Shown here: positions 33,884 to 42,310 of the stretch, one piece after another
Layout of the letters: each line of letters begins with the position of its first letter
Position numbering within the stretch: position 1 is the first letter of the stretch
NCBI RefSeq assembly: GCF_014645895.1
Contig: NZ_BMMP01000017.1
Location: 1-64,000 of the forward strand
DNA length: 64,000 nucleotides
Origin: Streptomyces daqingensis
Lineage (GTDB): Bacteria > Actinomycetota > Actinomycetes > Streptomycetales > Streptomycetaceae
Reading direction: 5' to 3'
Notes under the pieces: generated by a model
What the model was told of the DNA's origin: nothing
Database searches by the model: none
What the model saw: only the letters and a program-made list of their open reading frames with translations
Made by a program: the position numbers and the translations under genes

Positions 33884-34903
33884 TCAGCCCGCTGCCAGCC
33901 ACTTGTCGATGTCGCTGAGCACGTCCTCGCGGACCTGGGCCGGCATCGCCGCCGCCCGGACCGACTGCCGTGCCAGCTCCGCCAGTTCGCTGTCCGTGAA
34001 GCCGTGCGTCTCCCGTGCGATGGCGTACTGCGCCGCGAGGCGCGACCCGAACAGCAGCGGGTCGTCGGCGCCCAGCGCCATCGGCACCCCCGCGTCCCAG
34101 AGCTTGCGCAGCGGTACGTCCTGGAGCTTGTCGTAGACCCCGAGCGCGACGTTCGACGCGGGACAGACCTCGCACGTCACGTTCCGTTCGGCCAGCTGCG
34201 CCAGCAGCCGCGGGTCCTCCGCCGCCCGCACGCCGTGTCCGAGGCGCGCGGCGTGCAGGTCGTCGAGGCAGTCGCGGACGCTGCTCGGGCCGGACAGCTC
34301 GCCGCCGTGCGGTGCGGCGAGCAGTCCGCCGTCCCGCGCGATGGCGAAGGCGCGGTCGAAGTCCCGGGCGAAGCCGCGCCGTTCGTCGTTGGAGAGCCCG
34401 AAACCGACGATGCCGCGGTCCCGGTAGCGCACGGCGAGCCGGGCGAGCGTACGGGCGTCCAGCGGGTGCTTCATGCGGTTCGCGGCGAGCACGATCCGCA
34501 TGCCCAGCCCTGTCTCGCGGACAGCGGCGTCGACCGCGTCGATGATCGTCTCCAGGGCGGGGATCAGGCCGCCCAGCCTGGGCGCGTACGACGTCGGGTC
34601 CACCTGGATCTCCAGCCACCGCGACCCGTCCCGCACGTCCTCCTCGGCGGCCTCGCGCACGAGCCGGTGGATGTCCTCCGGCGAGCGCAGGCAGGAGCGT
34701 GCGATGTCGTAGAGGCGCTGGAACCGGAACCAGCCGCGTTCGTCGGTGGCCCGCAGTTTCGGGGGCTCACCGCCGCTGAGCGCAGCCGGAAGGTGGACGC
34801 CGTACTTGTCGGCGAGCTCCAGCAGCGTCGAGGAACGCATCGAACCGGTGAAGTGCAGGTGCAGGTGAGCCTTGGGAAGGGCGTGCAGATCTCGGACAGC
34901 CAT
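33884..34903 (-). CDS. add: adenosine deaminase
   Basis: 339 aa from the ATG at 34903 (MAVRDLHALPKAHLHLH). Metal and catalytic residues of the family are visible: HLHLH near 15-19, the HGGE segment, RLGHGVR, and ALGADDPLLFGS with the DD pair. It hydrolyses adenosine to inosine in purine salvage. No ribosome-binding site precedes the ATG, and an A/T-rich stretch lies about 10 bases upstream, so a leaderless transcript is possible. The gene is convergent to murB. Confidence 0.93.
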   Translation of the reverse strand: MAVRDLHALPKAHLHLHFTGSMRSSTLLELADKYGVHLPAALSGGEPPKLRATDERGWFRFQRLYDIARSCLRSPEDIHRLVREAAEEDVRDGSRWLEIQVDPTSYAPRLGGLIPALETIIDAVDAAVRETGLGMRIVLAANRMKHPLDARTLARLAVRYRDRGIVGFGLSNDERRGFARDFDRAFAIARDGGLLAAPHGGELSGPSSVRDCLDDLHAARLGHGVRAAEDPRLLAQLAERNVTCEVCPASNVALGVYDKLQDVPLRKLWDAGVPMALGADDPLLFGSRLAAQYAIARETHGFTDSELAELARQSVRAAAMPAQVREDVLSDIDKWLAAG

Positions 34904-34972
34904 CCACAGATTTTGCCGTACGCGCACTCCACCTGGAAGCCGCGCATCCCTGAACGGGCGCTTGCCCGAACA

Positions 34973-35011
34973 TGAGGACGGTCCCCCGGCGACGCCGGAG
35001 GACCGTCCTCA
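34973..35011. terminator. terminator after the aminotransferase gene
   Basis: TGAGGACGGTCC pairs with GGACCGTCCTCA, enclosing a smaller CCGGCGACGCCGG hairpin. It lies 24 bp past the minus-strand aminotransferase stop and ahead of add. Confidence 0.8.
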
Positions 35012-35034
35012 GAATGTGCCTGCCGGCAGCCGCG

Positions 35035-36273
35035 TCAGTCGCGGGCCTCGCCGAGCAGCTTCTGCATGCGGGAGACGCCCTCGGCCAGGTCCTCGTCGCC
35101 GAGCGCGTACGACAGCCGCAGGTAGCCCGGGGTGCCGAAGGCCTCACCGGGAACCACCGCGACCTCCGCCTCCTCCAGGATGACCTCCGCGAGCTCGACG
35201 CTGGTGGCGGGCCGCTTGCCGCGGATCTCCTTGCCCAGCAGGCCCTTCACGGACGGGTACACGTAGAAGGCGCCCTCCGGCTCGGGGCAGACGAGACCGT
35301 CGATCTCGTTCAGCATGCGCACGATGGTGCGGCGCCTGCGGTCGAAGGCCGTGCGCATCGCGGACACTGCCTCCAGATCGCCGGAGACGGCCGCGAGCGC
35401 GGCGACCTGCGCGACATTGCTCACGTTCGAGGTGGCGTGGGACTGCAGGTTCGCCGCCGCCTTGATCACGTCCTTGGGCCCGACGATCCAGCCCACGCGC
35501 CAGCCGGTCATGGCGTAGGTCTTGGCCACGCCGTTGACGACGACGCACTTGTCGCGCACGGCGGGGACGACGGCGGGAAGCGAGGTGAACTCCGCGTCGC
35601 CGTAGACGAGATGCTCGTAGATCTCGTCTGTCATCACCCACAGTCCGTGCTCGACGGCCCACTGCCCCACGGCCTCCACCTCGGCCCGCGGGTACACCGC
35701 GCCGGTCGGGTTGGAGGGCGAGACGAAGACCACCATCTTCGTGCGTTCCGTGCGGGCGGCCTCCAACTGCTCGACGGTGACCTGGTAGTTGGAGGTCTCA
35801 TCGGTCACGACGGGCACCGGGACGCCGCCGGCCAGCCGGATGGACTCGGGGTAGGTCGTCCAGTACGGCGCCGGCACGATCACCTCGTCGCCCGGGTCGA
35901 GGAGGGCCGCGAAGGACTCGTAGATGGCCTGCTTGCCGCCGTTGGTGACCAGCACCTGGGCCGGGTCGATCTCGTAGCCGGAGTCGCGCAGCGTCTTCTC
36001 GGCGATCGCGGCCTTCAGCTCGGGCAGGCCCCCGGCGGGCGTGTAACGGTGGTTCCTGGTGTCACGGCAGGCCTCGGCCGCGGCGTCCACGATGTATCCG
36101 GGCGTCGGGAAGTCCGGCTCGCCCGCGCCGAAGCCGATCACCGGCCGTCCGGAGGCCTTCAGGGCCTTCGCCTTCGCGTCGACGGCGAGCGTCGCGGATT
36201 CGGAGATCGACCCGATGCGGGCCGAGACGCGTCGTTCGGTAGGGGACTGTGCAGGTGGCGTTGCAGCGCTCAT
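35035..36273 (-). CDS. aspC: class I pyridoxal-phosphate aminotransferase (aspartate type)
   Basis: 412 aa from the ATG at 36273. The sequence has GFGAGEPDFPTP near the substrate-binding N-terminus, SPSNPTGAVY, the MTDEIYEHLVY strand, and the PLP-lysine in GVAKTYAMTGWRVGW. The distal arginine is in YLRLSYAL. It fits subgroup-Ib aspartate aminotransferases, which transfer the amino group between aspartate and 2-oxoglutarate; some also accept prephenate. It sits divergently from the tRNA-Trp/secE block, the standard place in streptomycetes. Confidence 0.92.
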   Translation of the reverse strand: MSAATPPAQSPTERRVSARIGSISESATLAVDAKAKALKASGRPVIGFGAGEPDFPTPGYIVDAAAEACRDTRNHRYTPAGGLPELKAAIAEKTLRDSGYEIDPAQVLVTNGGKQAIYESFAALLDPGDEVIVPAPYWTTYPESIRLAGGVPVPVVTDETSNYQVTVEQLEAARTERTKMVVFVSPSNPTGAVYPRAEVEAVGQWAVEHGLWVMTDEIYEHLVYGDAEFTSLPAVVPAVRDKCVVVNGVAKTYAMTGWRVGWIVGPKDVIKAAANLQSHATSNVSNVAQVAALAAVSGDLEAVSAMRTAFDRRRRTIVRMLNEIDGLVCPEPEGAFYVYPSVKGLLGKEIRGKRPATSVELAEVILEEAEVAVVPGEAFGTPGYLRLSYALGDEDLAEGVSRMQKLLGEARD

Positions 36274-36451
36274 AGGGGCATGTTCCCAGACGTCCCCGGC
36301 CCCCGGCACCGGGGACGGTGCTGTGTGTGCAGCATTACGTGTTCGACGCCCGGCCGTGGAGGACGTACACTCCTACGTCGTTGGCCCCGACCGCCTCTCG
36401 GCTCGCGAACTCCGAGCAGTCGTTCCGATGCGGTAAGTTGGGGAATCGCAA

Positions 36452-36524
36452 AGGGTCGTAGCTCAATTGGAAGAGCACTGGTCTCCAAAACCAGCGGTTG
36501 GGGGTTCGAGTCCCTCCGGCCCTG
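36452..36524 (+). tRNA. tRNA-Trp(CCA)
   Basis: 73 nt. Acceptor AGGGTCG pairs with CGGCCCT, anticodon arm CTGGT-CTCCAAA-ACCAG gives CCA, T arm GGGGG-TTCGAGT-CCCTC, discriminator G. It lies 106 bp upstream of secE, a conserved actinobacterial arrangement. Confidence 0.96.
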
Positions 36525-36630
36525 CTCCACACACCGTCAAAAGGGCGTGTGTGCGCGTACGTACTGAATTGCACCGCCGTGTGGCCAGGCCGGACGCCGC
36601 ATGGCAACGACCCGGATCAGGTGAGGACGA

Positions 36631-36912
36631 GTGACGGAGATCACGGACACCACCGAGGTCCCCGAGCCCGGCGGGTCGTCGGAGGGCGACAGGCCCCGTC
36701 GCGGGGGCAAGCGTGGGAAGAAGGGCCCCTTGGGCCGCCTCGCTCTGTTCTACCGGCAGATCGTCGCCGAACTCCGCAAGGTCGTCTGGCCCACCAGGCA
36801 GCAGCTGACGACGTACACCTCCGTGGTGATCGTCTTCGTGGTCATCATCATCGGTTTCGTGAGCGTGATTGACTACGGGTTCACCGAGGCCATCAAGTAC
36901 GTTTTCGGCTGA
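36631..36912 (+). CDS. secE: preprotein translocase subunit SecE
   Basis: 93 aa from the GTG at 36631. A charged, basic N-terminus is followed by FYRQIVAELRKVVWPTRQQ, the SecE amphipathic signature, and a single membrane helix (about 63-83). It clamps SecY in the SecYEG channel. It is co-transcribed with nusG 69 bp downstream. Confidence 0.97.
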   Translation: MTEITDTTEVPEPGGSSEGDRPRRGGKRGKKGPLGRLALFYRQIVAELRKVVWPTRQQLTTYTSVVIVFVVIIIGFVSVIDYGFTEAIKYVFG

Positions 36913-36981
36913 GCCCGCCAGGCCCCGCTGCGCGGCGCTTTCCGTACGTTGGAATCCACGAAGCCAGGAAGAAGCAGCCAC

Positions 36982-37851
36982 GTGTCTGATCCGAACCTGA
37001 ACGATGCCGTCGAGCCTGCAGAGGGCGACGACACCGCGCGCGACATCGTCGAGGCGGCGGACGACAGCGCGGACCAGGCGGACGCCGGCGTAGCCGGAGC
37101 AGGCGTGGAAGAGGCCGCAGCCGATTCCGAGAAGGACGAGGCCGACGAGGCCGACGAGGCCGCGTCCGCCGAGGAGGGCGCGGCGGCCGAGGGCGAGGCC
37201 GAAGAGGCCGGAGAAGCCGAGATCGCCGACCCCGTCGCGGAACTCCGCGACGAACTGCGCCACCTTCCCGGCGAGTGGTACGTGATCCACACCTACGCGG
37301 GTTACGAGAACCGCGTGAAGACGAACCTCGAGCAGCGCGCCGTCTCCCTGAACGTCGAGGACTACATCTTCCAGGCCGAGGTGCCGCAGGAAGAGGTCGT
37401 CCAGATCAAGAACGGCGACCGCCGCACCGTCCGGCAGAACAAGCTTCCGGGCTACGTCCTCGTTCGGATGGACCTCACGAACGAGTCCTGGGGCGTCGTA
37501 CGCAACACCCCCGGTGTCACCGGCTTCGTCGGCAACGCCTACGACCCGTACCCGCTGACCCTCGACGAGATCGTCAAGATGCTCGCCCCCGAAGCCGAGG
37601 AGAAGGCCGCCAAGGCCGCCGCGGCCGACGAGGAGGGCAAGCCGGCGGGCGGACCGGGCCGGAAGGTCGAGGTCCAGGTGCTGGACTTCGAGGTGGGCGA
37701 CTCCGTCACGGTCACGGACGGCCCGTTCGCGACGCTGCAGGCGACGATCAACGAGATCAACGCGGACTCGAAGAAGGTCAAGGGCCTCGTCGAGATCTTC
37801 GGCCGCGAGACCCCGGTCGAGCTCAGCTTCGACCAGATCCAGAAGAACTAG
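36982..37851 (+). CDS. nusG: transcription termination/antitermination protein NusG
   Basis: 289 aa from the GTG at 36982. An acidic, Glu/Ala-rich N-terminal extension of about 85 residues, typical of actinobacteria, precedes the NGN domain (WYVIHTYAGYENRVK, then KLPGYVLVRMDL). The KOW domain (FEVGDSVTVTDGPFATL) closes it. NusG binds RNA polymerase and couples it to the ribosome or Rho. The last codons, IQKN plus stop, lie in the 12-bp repeat that is also found at 44161, so AICE-2 appears to have replaced the 3' end while preserving the protein sequence. The present stop is TAG. Confidence 0.96.
   Translation: MSDPNLNDAVEPAEGDDTARDIVEAADDSADQADAGVAGAGVEEAAADSEKDEADEADEAASAEEGAAAEGEAEEAGEAEIADPVAELRDELRHLPGEWYVIHTYAGYENRVKTNLEQRAVSLNVEDYIFQAEVPQEEVVQIKNGDRRTVRQNKLPGYVLVRMDLTNESWGVVRNTPGVTGFVGNAYDPYPLTLDEIVKMLAPEAEEKAAKAAAADEEGKPAGGPGRKVEVQVLDFEVGDSVTVTDGPFATLQATINEINADSKKVKGLVEIFGRETPVELSFDQIQKN
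37838..37849 (+). repeat. attL of AICE-2 inside the 3' end of nusG
   Basis: TCCAGAAGAACT, encoding the end of NusG (codons for Q-K-N and the first base of the stop). The same 12 bases occur at 44161-44172, where they run into TGA. The integrase gene ends 78 bp away. Confidence 0.7.
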
Positions 37852-37865
37852 GCGATCAAGCCCAC

Positions 37866-37911
37866 GAAACAGCCCCTGACCAGCGCCTTAGCGTTGATCA
37901 GGGGCTGTTTC
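37866..37911. terminator. bidirectional terminator between nusG and AICE-2 int
   Basis: GAAACAGCCCCTGA (37866-37879) pairs perfectly with TCAGGGGCTGTTTC (37898-37911), giving A/T flanks on both strands. It lies inside AICE-2, so the element supplies nusG with a new terminator. Confidence 0.9.
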
Positions 37912-37926
37912 ACGCCCTGTGGGCCG

Positions 37927-39174
37927 TCACGGGGCCGTGGAGGACTTCCGGGCCGTGCGGTACATCTCGTCCACGGCCTTCCGGGTCCGGGTCTCACTGG
38001 CCGGCATCAGGTGCGTGTACGTGCGCAGAGTGAAGCCCGGATCGGCGTGACCGAGGTACGTGCTCAGCGCCTTGATGTTCTCGCCGGAGTCGAGCAGGAC
38101 CGAGGCGTAGAAGTGCCGGAGCGCATGCACGCCGTCTTCGCGGGACTCCTTGTACCTCTCACCAGGGCCGGGCACCGGGATCACACCCGCTTGAGCGAGA
38201 GCGGGCTTCCAGACGTGCTTGTTGAAGTCGTTCCGTCGCAGGGCGCCCAGCTCTGAGCCGGTGAAGTAGAGGAGTCGCGTCACCGGAGGTCCGTCGGAGC
38301 GGAGCCACGGCAGGGTGATTTCTACAGGCGGGAATGCCGTCATGTGCTCGGCCAGGGCGAAGGCCACCGAGTCGGGCAACGGCACGTCCCGGAGCTTGCC
38401 GTTCTTCGGAGGCGCGAACAGCAGCCGACCATTGACGAGCTTCACCTGCGTCGTGACATGCAGCACTCCCGTCAGGGGATCTACGTCATCGACTGCGAGC
38501 CCGAAGATCTCGCCCTGACGGAGCCCGCATCCCGCACCGACGTCGATGATCGCGCGCATGCGATCAGGCAGAGACTGGCGTACGGCGAAGACCCGATCCG
38601 CAGTCCACGGGGCAATTCGGCCGGCCGAAGGCTTCGGACGCTGCACCGACCGAGCCCGGCACGGATTCCGCGCGAGATAGCCGTCATCGACAGCGGCTGA
38701 GAGCACGGCCGAGACGTTCCCGAAGATCACACGCCGGTACGAACTAGCGGCTCCGGAGTCCTCCAGCAGCCGAGCCCACGAGCGGATGTGTGAAGGCTGG
38801 AACGATACCAGCGGACGCGGGCCCAGATGCGGGAAGGCGTGCAGACGCAGCCGCATCTCGACAGCGTTGCGCGTCGTGACGTCGGTGGTCTGCGACGCCA
38901 GCCAATCCATCGCGTATCGCTGGAACGTGACCTTGCCCGCCTTGGGGTCGATGTAGTGCCCCCGGCTCATGTCCGCTTCAACGTTGGCGAGCCAGGCGTC
39001 AGCCTTGCGCTTTTGCTTGTCGGGGAAGGACTGGCTCTTCTCGGTACCGTCCGGCGCGACGTAGCGGGCGCGGTAGCGCATGCCGGTGCCGTGGCGGTCG
39101 GTCTTGACCTTGACGGGTTTGCCGTTGGGGCCGGTGGTGGTCTTGTACCAGCGGTCTTGGACGTGCCCGGCCAT
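37927..39174 (-). CDS. int: tyrosine recombinase, integrase of AICE-2
   Basis: 415 aa. Catalytic residues: Arg in CGLRQGEIFGL, the HALRHFYASVL box (H350, R353), H376 in LGHADPG and nucleophile Y386 in LRTYTHL. The N-terminus has an AP2-like arm-binding region (RYRARYVAPDGTEKSQSF) and a SAM-like core-binding domain. Its start overlaps the xis stop. It is not closely similar to the AICE-1 integrase. Its adjacency to the nusG-derived repeat implies that the nusG 3' end is its target. Confidence 0.95.
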   Translation of the reverse strand: MAGHVQDRWYKTTTGPNGKPVKVKTDRHGTGMRYRARYVAPDGTEKSQSFPDKQKRKADAWLANVEADMSRGHYIDPKAGKVTFQRYAMDWLASQTTDVTTRNAVEMRLRLHAFPHLGPRPLVSFQPSHIRSWARLLEDSGAASSYRRVIFGNVSAVLSAAVDDGYLARNPCRARSVQRPKPSAGRIAPWTADRVFAVRQSLPDRMRAIIDVGAGCGLRQGEIFGLAVDDVDPLTGVLHVTTQVKLVNGRLLFAPPKNGKLRDVPLPDSVAFALAEHMTAFPPVEITLPWLRSDGPPVTRLLYFTGSELGALRRNDFNKHVWKPALAQAGVIPVPGPGERYKESREDGVHALRHFYASVLLDSGENIKALSTYLGHADPGFTLRTYTHLMPASETRTRKAVDEMYRTARKSSTAP

Positions 39175-39368
39175 CAGGCAGCCTCCTCAATCTGGGAGGT
39201 GACCCAGGCCCGGACGTCTTCGGGGTCGTAGCGAAGGTGCCGACCAACCCGGAAGCCGCGGGGACCGGTGCGCTTGCGGCGCCACTGGTAGACCGTCTCG
39301 ACTGGGACGCCCAGCAGGTCGGCAAGGTCGAGCGGAGTCAGGTACCGCTCAGGCAGCGGACGCCTCAT
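39174..39368 (-). CDS. xis: excisionase-like helix-turn-helix protein
   Basis: 64 aa from the ATG at 39368, where it overlaps the end of the rep gene. It has a MerR/excisionase fold: YLTPLDLADLLGVPVETVYQW, then a wing ending RVGRHLRYDPEDVRAW. Its stop overlaps the integrase start by one base. The order rep-xis-int with tight overlaps is the pSAM2 arrangement, in which the three genes form one inducible operon. Confidence 0.88.
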   Translation of the reverse strand: MRRPLPERYLTPLDLADLLGVPVETVYQWRRKRTGPRGFRVGRHLRYDPEDVRAWVTSQIEEAA

Positions 39369-40783
39369 GCCGCCACCTCCCAGTCGTCCAGGTCTGCGAG
39401 GGCTTCGCGTGCGGTTTCGCGGTTGGTTTGCAGGTCGCGGTGGATGTTGGCGGCGAGCCAGGATTCGCCGGGTGTGTGTCCGTGGCCGGCGTAGGTCCAG
39501 TGGGCGAGCACGAGCGTGGAGCCCTCCGTGTCGTCGGGGTCGGGGAGTCCGCGTTCGCGGTGTTCCTGGCGGGCGCGGTAGTCGGCTCGGGTCTGGCGGA
39601 GGGCGCCGAGGGTGGTGGAGTAGCGGCGGGACTTGGTGGAGAAGTGGCCGCGGAAGCCGAGCATGTGAGCCCAGGCCCACAGCTTCCGGTCCGGGTAGAG
39701 CGCATCGAGATCGCGGCAGGCGCGGATCATCCGCCGTGTGTGGTCGGGCAGTTCGGGGTGCTTGTCGAGTTCGCTCATCTCGCCGATGCGGCGGTCCAGG
39801 GTGCCGGTGGTCTCGGCTGCCTTGGTGGCGTACTTGGCGACGTAGGAGGCCACGGCCTGTTCGTTGAGTTCCTGCCCCTCATCCCCGCCAACCGGGCGCA
39901 CGTCGACTTGGGTGCCCCAACGCAGTTCCCGGGCGGGATGGTCACCGGATGCCGGCACCGGTACCGCGACCCGAGTGGCGGCGGCCTGGATCGCATCTGC
40001 GAGTAGGCCCGTGCTGGCCCAGGAGGGCGGGATCGTCTCGGGGCCTGCGGGCCCGTCGATACGGATGATGGCGTGGAAGTGGATCGCGCCACGGCGCTGG
40101 AACTCTGCGACCTTCCCGAAGGACACCTTTGCCTGATCAGCCAGAGCGGCTTGGGAGAGCCCGGCGCGTGCGGCGATCTCGCGGCGTAGGTAGATCGTGA
40201 AGCGCTGCCACAACTGCCCGGCGTGGTTGTTCCACAGCACCGCCCCGGCGTAGTCGTAGCGCTCCGGGTCGACCGCCGTCCCGAGTGCCGGAGAATCTTC
40301 CGGGTGTCGGGTCCCGCAGATGCAGCGGCCCGAGGCAGGGCGGTTGTGGACCGGGCCGAAGGAGGGTGCGGTCAGGGTGGCGAAGACCTTGGGGTGGGTG
40401 CGCACCGTGGCGGGGGTGCCTTTGCGGGGGTCTCCGGTGAGTCCGGCCCGGATGAGGTGGAAGGTGTCCCCGGCGTAGGTCCAGGCGCACGAGGGGCAGC
40501 GCGAGGCGCGGCGGTTGCCGCACGCCAGCCGTAGCGTGCCGCCCGGTTCGTGCTCGGTGGAGTAGGAGTAGAGCACCTGCCCTGTCTTGGCGTCGCGGGT
40601 GACGGTGCCGCCCTGCAGGCGGATCGGGTCGGAGCAGCCGCCGGTACGGCGCACCTGTTCCTGCCATCGGTCGAAGCCAGGGGAGTTGGCCACCCGCAGC
40701 AGGTCCGCCAGAGTCACAGGGTCGGTGCCGAACGCGGCAGCCGAAGGGGCCACCGCTTCAGGCGAGACGGGGAAGGTAGTCAC
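39365..40783 (-). CDS. repSA: RepSA-type rolling-circle replication initiator
   Basis: 472 aa from the GTG at 40783, which overlaps the upstream stop codon (GTGA). The HUH metal motif is IHFHAI, and the catalytic tyrosine motif is VASYVAKYATK. A cysteine cluster (CPSCAW, CICGTRH) lies in the N-terminal half. These are features of the pSAM2 RepSA family, which nicks the double-strand origin and starts rolling-circle replication of the excised element. The frame extends upstream to 40867 without a good start. Confidence 0.92.
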   Translation of the reverse strand: MTTFPVSPEAVAPSAAAFGTDPVTLADLLRVANSPGFDRWQEQVRRTGGCSDPIRLQGGTVTRDAKTGQVLYSYSTEHEPGGTLRLACGNRRASRCPSCAWTYAGDTFHLIRAGLTGDPRKGTPATVRTHPKVFATLTAPSFGPVHNRPASGRCICGTRHPEDSPALGTAVDPERYDYAGAVLWNNHAGQLWQRFTIYLRREIAARAGLSQAALADQAKVSFGKVAEFQRRGAIHFHAIIRIDGPAGPETIPPSWASTGLLADAIQAAATRVAVPVPASGDHPARELRWGTQVDVRPVGGDEGQELNEQAVASYVAKYATKAAETTGTLDRRIGEMSELDKHPELPDHTRRMIRACRDLDALYPDRKLWAWAHMLGFRGHFSTKSRRYSTTLGALRQTRADYRARQEHRERGLPDPDDTEGSTLVLAHWTYAGHGHTPGESWLAANIHRDLQTNRETAREALADLDDWEVAA

Positions 40784-41343
40784 GCGGCCACCGCCATGAA
40801 CTCGACCGTGGTCGGGGGCTCGTCGTCGCGGCATACCCAGCAGGAGCGATAGCCCTCCTCGTACCACTCGGCCTCAACGTCGATGACCCACAGACCCCAG
40901 ACCTCACCAGTGCCCTCGCACTTGGGGCACCCGCCGTCGAACGCGACCTGCTTGCGAGCCAGGGCCTCAGCATTCGGTCGGAAGTGCAGGATCGAGTTCG
41001 CGGCCATCTGTCCGGCCAGGTCGATACGGGCCTTGTTGGGGAAGCGCTCGGCCTCCGCCCGCTTCTGTTCAGCGGAGAGGCTCTTGTTGAGCCAACAGAG
41101 CCGGTAACCGGAGTGCAGCGCAGCCGTGCGGTACAGGAACTCCAGGCCCATACGAGTCGCACCCTGAACAATCCAGAACTCCAGCCGATCCCGGTCCCCA
41201 CGCTGAGAGCGGCAGTCGTTCGGCATGTCGGATGCGTACAGCGCCACGGCCCGCTCTGCATTCGTCAGGTCCGAGACCGAAATCGACATTTCCGTCGGCG
41301 TTAAAGATGCGACGTGCGAAGCGGCCAACGTCACAGGCATCAT
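40780..41343 (-). CDS. zinc-ribbon protein upstream of repSA, function unknown
   Basis: 187 aa from the ATG at 41343 or the next codon. The last third has CPKCEGTGEVWG and CWVC, a probable zinc ribbon, with GLWVIDVEAEWYEEGY between them. The N-terminal part is helical with no motif. It is translationally coupled to repSA and transcribed divergently from the GntR gene. In its position it resembles the SpdA-like or unknown genes ahead of repSA in other AICEs; its job may be in replication control. Confidence 0.68.
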   Translation of the reverse strand: MMPVTLAASHVASLTPTEMSISVSDLTNAERAVALYASDMPNDCRSQRGDRDRLEFWIVQGATRMGLEFLYRTAALHSGYRLCWLNKSLSAEQKRAEAERFPNKARIDLAGQMAANSILHFRPNAEALARKQVAFDGGCPKCEGTGEVWGLWVIDVEAEWYEEGYRSCWVCRDDEPPTTVEFMAVAA

Positions 41344-41470
41344 GAGAGTGCCCCTTCAAGGGTCAGGGAGCGGCTGTCTGCTTGGCGGTAGGAGCCGCTC
41401 CTTGCTTTGCCTGGTCGCTGACCAGGCATTTCGTGCTCTTCGAACCGAGCGAATCAACGAAGTGCACATC

Positions 41471-41521
41471 CCTAAGGTTCCCTAGGGCACCCTAGGGTGT
41501 CAAGGGGTAAGCTAGGGAACC
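41471..41521. promoter_or_regulatory. CCTAGGG operator cluster between the divergent AICE-2 genes
   Basis: A 12-bp palindrome CACCCTAGGGTG (41488-41499) is flanked by an inverted pair, GGTTCCCTAG (41476-41485) and CTAGGGAACC (41512-41521). A CCTAAGG half-site lies at 41471. The cluster sits 31 bp before the GntR start and upstream of the divergent replication operon, and is the probable binding region of that repressor. Confidence 0.72.
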
Positions 41522-41551
41522 GACCCACTGACGCGAGAGGGGGCTGACGAA

Positions 41552-42310
41552 ATGGCCGATTTGACCGAAAGTCGCGCGCCATACGCGCGCATTGCTGCCC
41601 ATTACGCGGAGCTGATCACGTCTGGCGACCTGCAGCCGGGCACGCTCTTGCCGAGCATCAAGAACCTCTCGCAGGAGTGGCAAGTCAGCACGGCAACCGC
41701 TGAGAAGGCCCTAAGGAAGCTCCGCAACGAGGGTCTTGTCCGGGGGATTCACGGCATCGGCACAGAGGTGCTAGATCGCCCGGCCCCCATGTCCTCGGGA
41801 TCGCAACGCCAAGATCGAGGCAGAGTGACTGGGTCAAGCTGGGGATCAGGGGAACGATCCGATTCCCACCAGGCCACCGTCACGCCGGCGCCCACCGACG
41901 TTGCCCAAGCGCTGGACATCAAGCCGGGCTCGGACGTGATCAGGCGGCGCCGTGTGTATCGCGACCGTCACGGGATCGTCGCGCACTCAACATCTTGGAT
42001 TCCGGCCCGGTACGGGAAGCTGATCCCTCAGCTTGCTAAGAGCGAGCGACTGACTGGGGGAACCTCGCTCCAGCTCATCGCAGAGACCACCGGCAGGCCG
42101 ATCACCCACCGCATCGACAGTGCATCGGCCCGACTGCTGACCCCCGAGGACGCGAAGCTCTTGGAGCTGGACCCCGCGAATCCCCCCGCAGAGCCGGTGG
42201 TCATGATGACTGCCAAATTTCTCGATAGTGATGGCGACATTGTTGAGTACGGCGTCGACCTCGGAGGCCCTGGCCGAACTTGGCGTACGGAGTCGGAAGT
42301 CACCCAGTAA
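41552..42310 (+). CDS. GntR-family repressor with UTRA domain (AICE-2)
   Basis: 252 aa. An N-terminal winged helix (YARIAAHYAELITSGDLQPG, LLPSIKNLSQEW, STATAEKALRKL; residues about 10-72) is followed by a UTRA effector domain (about 110-245). It plays the KorSA role for AICE-2. It faces an operator cluster shared with the rep-xis-int operon and probably represses both directions. It shares fold but little sequence with the AICE-1 repressor, so cross-immunity is unlikely. Its stop overlaps the next gene's start. Confidence 0.88.
   Translation: MADLTESRAPYARIAAHYAELITSGDLQPGTLLPSIKNLSQEWQVSTATAEKALRKLRNEGLVRGIHGIGTEVLDRPAPMSSGSQRQDRGRVTGSSWGSGERSDSHQATVTPAPTDVAQALDIKPGSDVIRRRRVYRDRHGIVAHSTSWIPARYGKLIPQLAKSERLTGGTSLQLIAETTGRPITHRIDSASARLLTPEDAKLLELDPANPPAEPVVMMTAKFLDSDGDIVEYGVDLGGPGRTWRTESEVTQ

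Noticed and set aside
41495..41502. A single copy of the AICE-1 octamer (as GGGTGTCA) in the AICE-2 operator region
   Set aside because: One isolated octamer within a palindrome is expected by chance and does not make a transfer site.
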